NCBI RefSeq assembly: GCF_013376455.1
Contig: NZ_CP045504.1
Coordinates: 4,175,001-4,239,000 of the forward strand
Source of the DNA: Desulfolutivibrio sulfodismutans DSM 3696
GTDB lineage: Bacteria; Desulfobacterota; Desulfovibrionia; Desulfovibrionales; Desulfovibrionaceae
Length of the DNA: 64,000 bases
Direction of reading: 5' to 3'
How positions within the stretch are numbered: the stretch's first letter is position 1; every line of letters begins with the position of its first letter. The position numbers and the translations under genes are program-made. This document shows positions 8,842 through 17,553 of this stretch, piece by piece. The notes beneath the pieces were generated by a model. That model searched no databases. It saw nothing but the letters and a program-made list of their open reading frames with translations, and had not been told where the DNA came from.

Positions 8842-9600
8842 CTATTGCGCGACGTGTTCCGAGTCGGCTTTGATTCGGGTCAGAACCCACCGCAGGACAG
8901 GAGGCGTGATGCCGTTTCCGAGCACACGCAATCGGTCCATCCAGGAGGAACCCCCATCATCCACTCGACAAACGACGGGGCCGCGATAAGCCGCAACGGC
9001 GGCCTGGGCTCTCGGTCCTTCAAGCCGTAGACCATTCCAATCAACCGGGCCGTCAGGTTGCCCGTGGAGCGCCAGGTCTCCTCCCGGCGCAAGTATTGGC
9101 GCACGGGCTCTCCCTCGATGGCCGCCGGGGTAGGCAACAAGGAGAACCCGCTCACGCAGATGCGGGGCGCCAAAGGCCGCCGCAGGGAACACGTCCCATT
9201 CCGCATCATACCCGATCTCGGCCAAGTCCCCGAGCACCCGGTCGATTCCCCGCCCGAGCAGGGCCTTGACGTTTTCCACGACTGCGTAGGCCGGTCGTAG
9301 CTCGCGAATGACCCTGGCGTATTCGGACCAGAGTCCGGATCGGCTGCCTGTGATCCCCGCGCCAGACCCGGCGCATGAGATGTCCTGGCAGGGGAAGCCG
9401 CCAATGACGATATCGACCTTTTGGGCGTTTTCGGCATTGACGTCCCTCACATCCTGGAAGACCGGGATACCCGGCCAGCGTTTTTCAAGGATCGCCCGCG
9501 CATACGGGGCGCACTCGCAAAACCAGGCATGGGCAAACCCGGCCTGGTTGACCGCCACATCGCCGATTCCGGCACCGCTAAACAGACTCCCGACATGCAA
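8842..9600 (-). CDS. C5-cytosine DNA methyltransferase
   Basis: Methylates cytosine at C5 in phage and host DNA, probably shielding packaged DNA from restriction. In 252 residues the order of motifs is right: FSGAGIGD (motif I), GGFPCQDIS with the catalytic Cys (motif IV), VVENVKAL (motif VI), and HLRERVLLVA (motif VIII). The C-terminal RVLGNGITPPV matches motif X. The target-recognition region is short. The start is a TTG at 9600 behind GGAGAG; the ATG nearby is out of frame. The start lies inside the com-like gene, overlapping it by 23 bases, just as mom overlaps com in Mu. It is therefore likely to be under Com-like translational control. The recognition sequence cannot be told. Confidence 0.92.
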   Translation of the reverse strand: MHVGSLFSGAGIGDVAVNQAGFAHAWFCECAPYARAILEKRWPGIPVFQDVRDVNAENAQKVDIVIGGFPCQDISCAGSGAGITGSRSGLWSEYARVIRELRPAYAVVENVKALLGRGIDRVLGDLAEIGYDAEWDVFPAAAFGAPHLRERVLLVAYPGGHRGRARAPILAPGGDLALHGQPDGPVDWNGLRLEGPRAQAAVAAYRGPVVCRVDDGGSSWMDRLRVLGNGITPPVLRWVLTRIKADSEHVAQ

Positions 9601-9754
9601 TCTTCTCTCCTGACGGGGCCTCGATGGGCTCTGGTCCGGGGCTCACGGCCCTCAGGAGATGCACCGTCCCGCAACGCGGGCACTTGATGGCGAGCTCGAA
9701 CGCCTCGCCCTTGGCCAACAGCTTGTTACAAATACCGCAACGAATTTCCCTCAT
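9578..9754 (-). CDS. com: Com-like zinc-finger translational regulator, 58 aa
   Basis: Short protein matching Mu Com. The N-terminus reads MREIRCGICNKLLAKGEAF followed by ELAIKCPRCGTVHLLRA, giving the paired Cys-x2-Cys knuckles (RCGIC and CPRC) of the family. Mu Com is a zinc protein that binds mom mRNA and opens its ribosome site. Here the gene ends 23 bases inside the cytosine methyltransferase gene, so the regulated partner is presumably that enzyme rather than Mom. The ATG at 9754 is well placed. The residues after about 40 are Pro/Glu-rich and not conserved. Confidence 0.85.
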   Translation of the reverse strand: MREIRCGICNKLLAKGEAFELAIKCPRCGTVHLLRAVSPGPEPIEAPSGEKIACRESV

Positions 9755-9863
9755 TTCAGTCCTTTACAGCTTGGGCCGGGGCCTGCTAGCTCATCTCCAT
9801 CCCTGGCGCCAGGGGAGGGGCAGCGGCTTCGGCCGGGGACCGGTGTGTCAGCACCGGGCCAGT

Positions 9864-9883
9864 GGGGCGGCGCAACCCGCCCC
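9864..9883. other. GC-rich hairpin between methyltransferase genes
   Basis: GGGGCGG (9864-9870) pairs with CCGCCCC (9877-9883) around a six-base loop, just after the stop of the upstream methyltransferase. There is no U run, so it may pause transcription or protect the mRNA end rather than terminate. Confidence 0.4.
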
Positions 9884-9894
9884 GCCTGCTCCAC

Positions 9895-10641
9895 TTACTG
9901 GACCGTTTGACCAACTCCTTGCGCGGCCCGTATCCGGTCGCCAGCCACGCGGTAATACTCAGGCGACAATTCGACTCCGACAAAGCGACGGCCGGTCTTG
10001 ATGCAGGCCAGGGCCGTGGTCCCGCCGCCCAGGAAGGGATCGAGAACGGTCCCCTTTTCGGGCGTCACGGCCAGCAGTTCGACCAGGAGGTCGATAGGCT
10101 TTCCGGCCAGATGCACCTTGTCCCCGGGGACCACCCGGAAGCTGAAAACCCCCGGGAGGCAGCGCGTCGTGAACGCCTTAGCCGGGGCCTTGGCGGCGCA
10201 GATCACGAACTCAGCGTCACGCCGGAAGGCGCCGCGCATGGGCCGCGCGGTCGGCTTGTGCCAGACCACGATCCCGCGCCAGACGAATCCGGCGGCCTGG
10301 ATCGCATCGGTCATGGCCGGAATCTGCCGCCAATCCGAAAAGACCAGGACCGGCGCGCTGGGCCTGGCCACCCGCCAGCATTCCGAAAGCCACAGACTCG
10401 ACCACATGATGAAGGACCGTTGGTCCTTGAGGTCTCCCAGCATGGCCGGGTACACCTTCATCGTGCCGGTCTTTTGGTATTTCCGGGCCGGATCGATCTG
10501 GCGTGCGCCGACGTGCAACCCCCCGCTGGAATACGGGGGGTCGGTCACCACGGCGTCAACGGATTCGCCCGGCAGTTCCCGCAGGACCGCCAGGGCATCG
10601 CCATTCCACACTATGCCATTGTCAAAGAGCGCCTTTTGCAT
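9895..10641 (-). CDS. DNA adenine/N4-cytosine methyltransferase
   Basis: Amino-methyltransferase of 248 residues. The catalytic motif TDPPYSSGG lies near the N-terminus (about residue 32) and the AdoMet-binding VLDPFLGGGTTALAC near the C-terminus (about 205-220), so it has the motif order of beta-class enzymes, which methylate N6-adenine or N4-cytosine. The ATG at 10641 has GAGGG upstream; the frame is open to 10668. It precedes the Com/cytosine-methyltransferase pair at the prophage right end, in place of the mom operon of Mu. Its likely job is protection of phage DNA from host restriction. The target site is unknown. Confidence 0.9.
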   Translation of the reverse strand: MQKALFDNGIVWNGDALAVLRELPGESVDAVVTDPPYSSGGLHVGARQIDPARKYQKTGTMKVYPAMLGDLKDQRSFIMWSSLWLSECWRVARPSAPVLVFSDWRQIPAMTDAIQAAGFVWRGIVVWHKPTARPMRGAFRRDAEFVICAAKAPAKAFTTRCLPGVFSFRVVPGDKVHLAGKPIDLLVELLAVTPEKGTVLDPFLGGGTTALACIKTGRRFVGVELSPEYYRVAGDRIRAAQGVGQTVQ

Positions 10642-10716
10642 GACGAGACCCTCTTTCAAGGGGCTCATGGGCTCTCGGGTTGGGGCTCGCGGCCCTCAGG
10701 GGGCGACGGTATATGT

Positions 10717-11400
10717 TTAGGCCTGGACGAGGTCCGGCCAGACGACTTCGGCAACAGCCACGGCAATGGCCACCACATCCCCGGCCGCGCCCACCTGGAG
10801 CTTGGCCCGGCGACGCACCGCCTTGATGGACGCGCCATAGGCCAGCCAGGCAGCCCGGTCGGCCAAGACCGCCACGGCCACGTCGCGCAGACTTACCTCG
10901 CCAATCGTGGCCATGAGGGCTTCCTGCTCGGCCGCCAAAAATGGATAGGCCGCCGCAGGCAGCGGGTCCGGAGCGGCCACGGCCCGGGCCGCCTCCTCGG
11001 CGGTATGCTGGTATTCCAGGGATTGGCCCGCTCCCGGGGTCAGGACCAACAGCCTGCGGCGCTCGGCCTCGGCGTCTATTTGCGCGAGGGCATCCGCCTT
11101 TACAGCCTCCACGTCCATGTCCGGCTCTCCGGCCAGCATCGGCACGCCGTCGGGACGCCTGCCTGAAACGACAGTACCCCGGCCAAAGGCCGTGCGACTC
11201 ACGGAGACGGCCAGGGCGACGTCCTTGCAACGCAGGCAGGCATACACGGCCGGGTCCGACACCGACACCTGACCGAAATAGAACAGATCGTGCCGATCCG
11301 AAGCAGGTACGAAGTCTTCATCCTGCACCAGCCCCAGGCCGCCCAGATCGGCCAGCAAGGAGTCCCGACCCGGCGCTTGCAAATACAACAAAACGATCAT
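10717..11400 (-). CDS. Hypothetical phage protein, possibly tail-fibre assembly related
   Basis: 227 residues, not firmly recognised. The N-terminus (MIVLLYLQAPGRDSLLADLG) and a C-terminal stretch with ATIGEVSLRDVAVAVLADRAAWLAYG-type repeats of Ala, Arg and Ile recall the DUF4376-like tails of fibre-assembly proteins, but the likeness is weak. The ATG at 11400 is preceded by GGGAGGA and overlaps the stop of the gene before it (ATGA). It is the last structural-looking gene before the DNA-modification genes, where tail-fibre helpers often sit. Confidence 0.7.
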   Translation of the reverse strand: MIVLLYLQAPGRDSLLADLGGLGLVQDEDFVPASDRHDLFYFGQVSVSDPAVYACLRCKDVALAVSVSRTAFGRGTVVSGRRPDGVPMLAGEPDMDVEAVKADALAQIDAEAERRRLLVLTPGAGQSLEYQHTAEEAARAVAAPDPLPAAAYPFLAAEQEALMATIGEVSLRDVAVAVLADRAAWLAYGASIKAVRRRAKLQVGAAGDVVAIAVAVAEVVWPDLVQA

Positions 11401-11861
11401 GCTTCCTCCCGGTAACAACTGAAATCCCAGCTCTGATGGTCCGCCCAGCACAGCCTCACGCCCTCGACCCCCAGGTGATACGTGGGCAGAGGGCGAAAAT
11501 AACGGCAGGAGGCACAGGGGGATTGAGCCTGACGGACTTGTGACGGCATCCGACATCCAGACTTTTGTGGCGGCGGCCGTCGTACCCCTTGCGGAGAGGA
11601 CGGCGTAGCCTCGTCTTCTGGGATCGAGATGCTGAAAATGTTCTCGTCTTCAAAAACGGCCTCTTCATGCTGTGTCCCCTCGGTTTCGTCGTCTGGCAAC
11701 GGCGGATCGAAATCCCGCCATTGCGTGCAACGGATGCATCCCGGATGGCGGACAGGCACACCCTTCAATGACGCCGAAAGCGGCCTGGTCCGATTGGAGC
11801 GGCATTGTTCTACGGATATCCTTGCGTTTAGCGCCGTACATTCAAAATACACCGTTTCCAT
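11397..11861 (-). CDS. Cysteine-rich hypothetical phage protein
   Basis: 154 residues with two Cys clusters: an N-terminal set (FECTALNARISVEQCRSNR ... HPGCIRCTQWRDF) and a C-terminal set (CASCRYFRPLP ... RLCWADHQSWDFSC). The two halves look like separate small zinc- or metal-binding knuckles joined by an acidic linker. I do not recognise a family. It is translationally coupled (ATGA) to the next gene. Confidence 0.7.
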   Translation of the reverse strand: METVYFECTALNARISVEQCRSNRTRPLSASLKGVPVRHPGCIRCTQWRDFDPPLPDDETEGTQHEEAVFEDENIFSISIPEDEATPSSPQGVRRPPPQKSGCRMPSQVRQAQSPCASCRYFRPLPTYHLGVEGVRLCWADHQSWDFSCYREEA

Positions 11862-11991
11862 GACAATGTGGGGCTCGACCTGTTTTCAAAGTTCACACGG
11901 TTCGATACTGAGCGACGCGGATCAAAACACTACCTAACTGTGCCGTTGCGATACGGAGCCATGCGGAACCGAACCGAGCTATTGCCTTGCA

Positions 11992-12627
11992 TCACAGCAG
12001 GTCGAACGTGAAACGTCCGTATCCTGCTCCCCGAAATTGGCCGAGCCCCACAAATTGCCCATACTCCATAAGTTGCGCCAGGACTTCCCAGGTGATTTCA
12101 AGGTTCGGGAGCAGCCCAATCTGTATCTCGAACGAAATCGGCGGATTGAGGACTTCCGAACTGGCCAGGCAGGTTCTGGGCCCCATCCTGCTCATGGTTT
12201 GCAACGGTCGCTCGTAGATGCCATCCGGAGCGCGGCCCAGGCGGATGATCCGGGGGTCGACAAACACAAACCGTTGCAGTTTGTTGCGCAGAGCCGGGAT
12301 ACCGGTCTTCTTCCTGGTCCGCCCACCCACGCTGACAGGGACTTCGACGACGTCTTTGAGGATATTTGCGGCGGATTTGAGAAACCCCACGAATTGGTAG
12401 TCCATCAGGCAGCAACCGCCCTGGTCGTCACGCAGGAAGACGGTCGTTTTCGGAGTTTCCTCCGCCGGAAGCAAGGCCGTTTCATCCGCGCCTTCGGCCT
12501 CGGGCTCCGGGGCCTTGCTGGCGACATACTCCTGGTAGATCAGTTTCGACGACGGCAGCGAGCCCAGGAGCGGTTCGGTCAGGCTGATGCGATATCTTCT
12601 GTATTGCACGCGGTCACTGAGCGCCAT
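11992..12627 (-). CDS. Hypothetical phage protein with a Gly-rich C-terminal loop
   Basis: 211 residues. I use the ATG at 12627, which has GGTGG five bases upstream; the frame is open to 12693. The C-terminus holds QFVGLGQFRGAGYGRF, a Gly-rich loop like those of RAMP-fold proteins, but there is no other sign of CRISPR and the gene lies among tail genes, so I give no function. About 130 bases between it and the next gene (11862-11991) hold nothing I recognise. Confidence 0.7.
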   Translation of the reverse strand: MALSDRVQYRRYRISLTEPLLGSLPSSKLIYQEYVASKAPEPEAEGADETALLPAEETPKTTVFLRDDQGGCCLMDYQFVGFLKSAANILKDVVEVPVSVGGRTRKKTGIPALRNKLQRFVFVDPRIIRLGRAPDGIYERPLQTMSRMGPRTCLASSEVLNPPISFEIQIGLLPNLEITWEVLAQLMEYGQFVGLGQFRGAGYGRFTFDLL

Positions 12628-12638
12628 GTCATCCACCG

Positions 12639-12938
12639 TTATTTGAAATGCTGGTAAACCTTGAATTTGAACGTCGCGCCCCGACCCGTCCATCCGGGCA
12701 CGAGCACCCTGGCCTGCACCTTATACGTTCCCGGCTGATCCAGGTCTCCGGCGTGCGTGACGTAGCGTAAAAACCGCTTGACCCCGTCAATTGCAATGAT
12801 CGTCGCAGGCCAGGAAACTTCAGTCCCGTCGGGCTTGCGAACGAGCAACGCGGCCTCTGTCACGCCCTCCAGGGTAGACACGCAGTCCACGGTGATCCCC
12901 GTGCCTACGTCATCCACATAAATCTTGTCGGTGCTCAC
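12639..12938 (-). CDS. Hypothetical phage protein, 99 aa, all-beta
   Basis: The GTG at 12938 is preceded by GGAGGTGA, a strong ribosome site. The sequence alternates short strands (VDCVSTLEGVTEAALLVRKPDG, KFKVYQHFK) and looks like a small Ig-like or baseplate-type domain. Its start overlaps the preceding stop (GTGA). Probable tail-tip accessory protein by position. Confidence 0.7.
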   Translation of the reverse strand: MSTDKIYVDDVGTGITVDCVSTLEGVTEAALLVRKPDGTEVSWPATIIAIDGVKRFLRYVTHAGDLDQPGTYKVQARVLVPGWTGRGATFKFKVYQHFK

Positions 12939-13492
12939 TGCGTCACCTCCGTAAACTCCATCAACTCCACGGCCGACGTCCCCGTGATCTCCCGGGTGAC
13001 GGTGCTGGCAAAACCGCACTCCCGGGTCAGCGGCGAGGCGGCCCATACCGAGCCCTGCCCGTCCCGGCCGGTGATCCACTCCCGGCGGACCACGCCCGCG
13101 AAACAGGCGGGGGCGACGGCGACGAGGACCAGCCCGTCCGCCTGGATCGTCACGCCCGCCAAACGCACCGTCGCCGCCGGAGCCAGAAGCATGCCCACGG
13201 CTGCCCCGGCCAGGATGGAGACACCCCTAGCGATCCTGGCCGCCGGGGCCAGGGCATGGGCGAGGGCCGCCCCGACCTGGACCGTCGCCCCGATCCGGAC
13301 CACACCCGGCGGGGCAGCGGTCACGACGGCTGCCGATCCCACCTGGATCGTCGCGCCGCCCTTGACCCAGGCCGTCGGGGCCAGGACCGTGCCTGCAACA
13401 GGCCCGGCGGCGACGGTCACGCCCTGGCCAAGCGGCAGCCAGGCGGACGGGCGGTCAACCCAGGCAGACGGGCAGTCGGACCACATAAACAT
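12935..13492 (-). CDS. Repetitive hypothetical tail protein
   Basis: 185 residues. The middle is built of four or five imperfect repeats of about 27-30 residues, each containing a G-x-T/V-I-Q-V/A-G-A-A core and an AP-A-A-V segment (for example GGATIQVGSAAVVTAAP and GATVQVGAALAHALAP). Regular Ala/Val/Gly repeats suggest a beta-solenoid or elongated fibre segment (inference). Start is ATG 13492, with a second ATG at 13486. It follows the previous gene after seven bases. Confidence 0.7.
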   Translation of the reverse strand: MFMWSDCPSAWVDRPSAWLPLGQGVTVAAGPVAGTVLAPTAWVKGGATIQVGSAAVVTAAPPGVVRIGATVQVGAALAHALAPAARIARGVSILAGAAVGMLLAPAATVRLAGVTIQADGLVLVAVAPACFAGVVRREWITGRDGQGSVWAASPLTRECGFASTVTREITGTSAVELMEFTEVTQ

Positions 13493-13499
13493 GGGACGC

Positions 13500-13904
13500 C
13501 TACGCCAGCCCCATCGCGCCGGTCGCGTCAAAGACGATTTCGAACGGACCACCATCCGAGGTCTTGAGTTCGGTGAAATCGAAGAGCCGCAGCAAAGGGC
13601 CGTCGCCGCCCTCGGTGGCGTCGTAAACCACGGCGTAGCGCGCGGAAATCGAGGAGTCGGGCCACAGCGGCGCGTCCGCCGCCAGGATGGCCCCCGCGCC
13701 GACGGCCTGCGCCGCGAGGTTTTGCAGGGCTTGGCCGCCTGCGGCGTACCCCTCGCCGACGATCTCGTGGGCCGCCACGTCGGCCAGGACGGCATGGGCC
13801 GCGTCGGGCTCGTATCCTGCGCCGAGCAGCATGATTTTCAGGGGCTGGCCCGCCAGATGCGCCAACATGCGCCGCTTGCCGTCGGTATAGATCAGGTCCG
13901 CCAT
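13500..13904 (-). CDS. Hypothetical phage tail protein, 134 aa
   Basis: Starts at the ATG at 13904 behind GGAGG. The protein begins MADLIYTDGKRRMLAHLAG and contains a beta-rich C-terminal half (LLRLFDFTELKTSDGGPFEI). No family recognised. Position between the long tail-tip protein and the repeat protein points to a virion or fibre component. Confidence 0.72.
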   Translation of the reverse strand: MADLIYTDGKRRMLAHLAGQPLKIMLLGAGYEPDAAHAVLADVAAHEIVGEGYAAGGQALQNLAAQAVGAGAILAADAPLWPDSSISARYAVVYDATEGGDGPLLRLFDFTELKTSDGGPFEIVFDATGAMGLA

Positions 13905-13914
13905 AGCATCCTCC

Positions 13915-16900
13915 TTAGAGCCACCAGACACCGTCATACTGCCGCTGCACATCGGTATAGGGCAGGGAACTGGTGGGTTTGACCGAAGTATAGTTGATGT
14001 CCAGGGCGTAATTCCCGTTGGTGGTCTGCACCTCCACCCAGGCGTGCCCTTCTCCGTTGCCTGCCTTGCCGACAACCAGTTTGATGGCCCCGGCCGGGAT
14101 GCCTGACGCGATCAGGGCTCCAACCTTTGTCAGGGCAAAGTCCTCGCAGTCGCCGGACTGACCATCGCCCAGGACGGTCCAGTGCTCCAGCTTGTTGTAG
14201 AGGGCAGCATCTGATTGATATGCGTGCGCTGCGTTGACCTCATCATTAATGCGTTGCAGCGTGGTTCGTAGATCATCGGCGTAGTCGACCGTCTTGCATC
14301 CGTTGTATGTGCAGGACGGATGTCCAGGATAGGCTTCGCAAAATTCTTGGAACCCATCCGGGCCATTGCTGTTGATTTCATCCGGCAGCAAGGAGGGATC
14401 GCCGCCGCCCCCCATGGAGGCTTGGGGCAGATACAAAACACCCAACAGGTCCGTGACCTCGCACCCCAGGGCCGCTGCCAGGGACGCTTCGATACGGTCG
14501 CCGTTATGCCAGAGCATGGCGTCCATAACCTCGGAGGTCTCGTCGTTGACGATCAGAACGCCCTGGAGGACGTGGGCGTTGTCTTCGGTTTGGATCTGGG
14601 TCCAACCCATGGGACGGGAGGTGGCGGACAGCACATAATCCCCAAACGGAGTTCCAAGGGATTTCGAGATATCCGCCGGGGCGGCGCGCATCGTGCCGGA
14701 ATACAAGACCGAATTTTCTTCCTTGTAGGAGAATTTATTGATGGTCTTCAGAAAAAAAACCTCGCCCTCGTTCACCCCAAACGGGAATTGCATCGGGAAA
14801 ACCTGGGGCTCCACTCCGTCTGACGTGCTGTTCCCCCCCTGCACAAGGGGATCAAAAAAATCGAGATATCCCGACGCGACCTCATCCCCATTGACAGAAA
14901 CAGTTATCTCCATATGCGAATACAGTGGATCCGACCCACCCCCCGTAATATTTCTGTCGACTACGGTGCGAAAATAACCGAGTTGCAATGTGTTTTGGTC
15001 CTCGTATATATACGCCGGGAATTTCAATTCACCGCCGTATCCGACATCAAGGCTGACACTCGCGATTGTCTCGGACACCCCAGACCTGTTGATCATATCC
15101 CACAAATACCAATTCTGAATTCGTTTATAGGTACATCCCCCCGAATTCGACCCTATCTCCGCAGAGGACAACACTCGTGTACGCCTTCCATCAATGGATA
15201 CCAAATGTCCTGGGCTATTCTCTAACCTCCAACTTACCATGGCATCGCAATATGTTGTTCCTATCGGCGTCGTTCCCGGGACAAAACGCCCCGGCAATTT
15301 GTAGCGTGGAGTGTATGCTGGGATCCACCCCATGCCCACATGCTCGGACGGCAACAACGCGGAATAAGATGAGACAGGTTCCATGATCAGCCCAGGAGGG
15401 TACGCACCATACCCCCCTGTTTGGGATGTGCACAATGCAATATTTTCAGGCGTCACAAACAGGACAGGCGAGGACAAGGTGCCTTGAGCGGTGCCGACAA
15501 CCTCAAGTTCGACTATGTCCAAGATGTATGATGTCACTACGTCGTAAAGGATTCCCGAAGTGTACACGGACCGTTCTTTGTCAAAAAAAAGTACATCCCC
15601 CCCTGTATATGAAAACCCTGTGCCACAAAACGGGTTCCCCCCCGCCGATAGAGAGAGATATCCTCCCCCTGTCATGACTCCATAACGCATTTCACGCGTG
15701 GATAACTCCGCATCGTGATATTTGTACGCATAATAGTATGGATCAGTATACACCGGGTCAAACCCCGTATACGTCCATTCATCGTCTGCAATCTCGAACG
15801 GTACCCCCATAAGGATACTTGTGGATTCCGCGCTATCCGGACGCAACTCCTTCTCATACGTCACCAGGTGGTCGGTGATGCCTGAAAACCCCTGTTTCTC
15901 GGCGTCGCCGTGCCGGAGGACCGACAGCCGTCCGTCCGTGAAACCAAACGACGCCATCTTGGCTGTCCCACCGGACTTGTAGAAGAGCAGGAACTGCTTC
16001 ACGCACGGCCGGGCCTTGCCGTCGGCAAACCCGATGACCCGCAGGTCATCGCCGGTCACGGCCTCGGTTTCAAAGCGGCGGCCGCCGACATGCAGCACCC
16101 GCACGATGTCATCCGCATCAAAGGCCGAATGGGCATCGGCCATGAACTCGGGATCGGTCTGGTTGCGGTCGTTGTCGGCCTCGCAGTGGTAGAAGAACCG
16201 CACGCCGTTCACCCGACCAAACGCCGCCAGGTACACGTCCGCCGTCACGGGATCGCGATCCCGGTGGATCTCGACAATCATGCCGGTATAGATGCGGGCC
16301 CGTTGCAAGGCATCCTGCCCGCGCGTCCCATAATCGACGCTGCCGCCCTGGCCCGGCGTTCCCAGGCGCGGATAGCCGTCCACGGAGACAGGCACGATGC
16401 TCGGCTTCGCACCGCCTGTCGTGCCCGCGTCGGCCACCACCCAGGCGAAATCCACGCCTGGACGGATGTTTCGGCATTGGGCCGAATCGATGTGGATGGT
16501 CACCCATTCGCCGATGGCGTACCGGCGGTTGTCGGACGGCCGGACCCTGACAATGCCCAGCGAATGGCCGCTCTCGGCCCGGGCCGCCGTCTGGACGTCG
16601 TATTCGTAGCCGTCTTCGACCTCGTAGGCGGTCAGCACCCGGCCGCCGGTGAAGCACGGCGAACCGAACACCGCCGAGGCGATGGGATAGGTGACCGGAT
16701 CGCCGTAGGTGGCCACCACGGCCGTGTAGGTGGCCAGGATGGGCGCATCGGCATCGGGAGGCGAGGACCAGGCCACGTCTTTCATCCAGCGGCCGGATCG
16801 GATGTCCAATTCTCCCCCTGTGCCGCCCAGGGAGTCGTAGGCGTCCACGACCCGGTAGCGGCTCTGTCCCGCACACCTGGCGTGCAGCCGCACCGGGCCG

Positions 16901-17553
16901 GTCACGACCTCGCCAAGGTCATCCAGGGCCGGGGCCAGGGATTCCCCGTCGCCTCGCCCCACCACCCGGCGGCGCTCGACCTGGGTTTCAGACCCGGGCA
17001 GGCGGACCTTGGCGTACAGGCAATACAGGTCGCCGGGGTACAGGTCGGCGTTGGAAAGCTGAAAGGAATGCTTCTTGTTGGCCTTGGGCGCGGCCTCGGA
17101 TCGCGACAACGGCAGGGATTTGGAGGACGGCAGCCCGGGCAGTTCCAGGGCGATAGGGGTATCCATGTAGGAGCAGCAGGCCCCAGGGGTTCCGGACCAG
17201 CGGTACAGGCCCCAGGCCCAGAACTCGCAGGCATCGGGCACGGTGAAGGTGATGCTCCATGTGTCGTCGCGGGTGTACTCTCCCGGCCGCTTGGCCAGGG
17301 TGCGTTCAAAGGCCAGGGTGGCGTTCGGCCAGCCAAAGGCCGGGACCAGTCCGACCTGATAGAGTTGGGCCACGACCTCCCGGACGGGCTGTTGTCCATG
17401 GCGCAGCACGGCCACGTCCACCGTGCGGCGGCCGTCGTCATCCGTGCCCACCTGGACGGGCTCTCCGGAACCGAGCACATCCACCCGGACGCCCGTGGCG
17501 TCGATAGCGGCGGTGCCCTCGCGGCACAGATAGGCCGTAATCTCCGTGCTCAT
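13915..17553 (-). CDS. Large tail-tip protein with C-terminal transglutaminase-like cysteine peptidase domain
   Basis: At 1212 residues this is the longest protein of the prophage. Most of it is beta-rich and not similar to anything I can name; by position it is a tail-tip or baseplate wing protein. The last 80 residues carry a bacterial transglutaminase-like cysteine peptidase signature: GDCEDFALTK (Cys about 1136), GEGHAWVEV (His about 1170) and ALDINY (Asp about 1185), in the order and spacing of the LapG/BTLCP fold. This could cut or cross-link peptidoglycan-associated or surface proteins during DNA entry (inference). The ATG at 17553 overlaps the previous stop (ATGA). Confidence 0.85.
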   Translation of the reverse strand: MSTEITAYLCREGTAAIDATGVRVDVLGSGEPVQVGTDDDGRRTVDVAVLRHGQQPVREVVAQLYQVGLVPAFGWPNATLAFERTLAKRPGEYTRDDTWSITFTVPDACEFWAWGLYRWSGTPGACCSYMDTPIALELPGLPSSKSLPLSRSEAAPKANKKHSFQLSNADLYPGDLYCLYAKVRLPGSETQVERRRVVGRGDGESLAPALDDLGEVVTGPVRLHARCAGQSRYRVVDAYDSLGGTGGELDIRSGRWMKDVAWSSPPDADAPILATYTAVVATYGDPVTYPIASAVFGSPCFTGGRVLTAYEVEDGYEYDVQTAARAESGHSLGIVRVRPSDNRRYAIGEWVTIHIDSAQCRNIRPGVDFAWVVADAGTTGGAKPSIVPVSVDGYPRLGTPGQGGSVDYGTRGQDALQRARIYTGMIVEIHRDRDPVTADVYLAAFGRVNGVRFFYHCEADNDRNQTDPEFMADAHSAFDADDIVRVLHVGGRRFETEAVTGDDLRVIGFADGKARPCVKQFLLFYKSGGTAKMASFGFTDGRLSVLRHGDAEKQGFSGITDHLVTYEKELRPDSAESTSILMGVPFEIADDEWTYTGFDPVYTDPYYYAYKYHDAELSTREMRYGVMTGGGYLSLSAGGNPFCGTGFSYTGGDVLFFDKERSVYTSGILYDVVTSYILDIVELEVVGTAQGTLSSPVLFVTPENIALCTSQTGGYGAYPPGLIMEPVSSYSALLPSEHVGMGWIPAYTPRYKLPGRFVPGTTPIGTTYCDAMVSWRLENSPGHLVSIDGRRTRVLSSAEIGSNSGGCTYKRIQNWYLWDMINRSGVSETIASVSLDVGYGGELKFPAYIYEDQNTLQLGYFRTVVDRNITGGGSDPLYSHMEITVSVNGDEVASGYLDFFDPLVQGGNSTSDGVEPQVFPMQFPFGVNEGEVFFLKTINKFSYKEENSVLYSGTMRAAPADISKSLGTPFGDYVLSATSRPMGWTQIQTEDNAHVLQGVLIVNDETSEVMDAMLWHNGDRIEASLAAALGCEVTDLLGVLYLPQASMGGGGDPSLLPDEINSNGPDGFQEFCEAYPGHPSCTYNGCKTVDYADDLRTTLQRINDEVNAAHAYQSDAALYNKLEHWTVLGDGQSGDCEDFALTKVGALIASGIPAGAIKLVVGKAGNGEGHAWVEVQTTNGNYALDINYTSVKPTSSLPYTDVQRQYDGVWWL

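Noticed and set aside
8639-8890. Minus-strand frame bridging the prophage right end as an integrase remnant
   Set aside because: The translation has no integrase motif and crosses the phage-host junction.
9862-11166. Plus-strand frame of 434 codons across the methyltransferase region
   Set aside because: Antisense to clear methyltransferase and hypothetical genes with good starts; low-complexity translation.
11992-12627. RAMP/Cas-like protein because of a Gly-rich C-terminal loop
   Set aside because: No repeat array or other cas gene is nearby, and the gene sits inside a phage tail operon; the loop alone is not enough.
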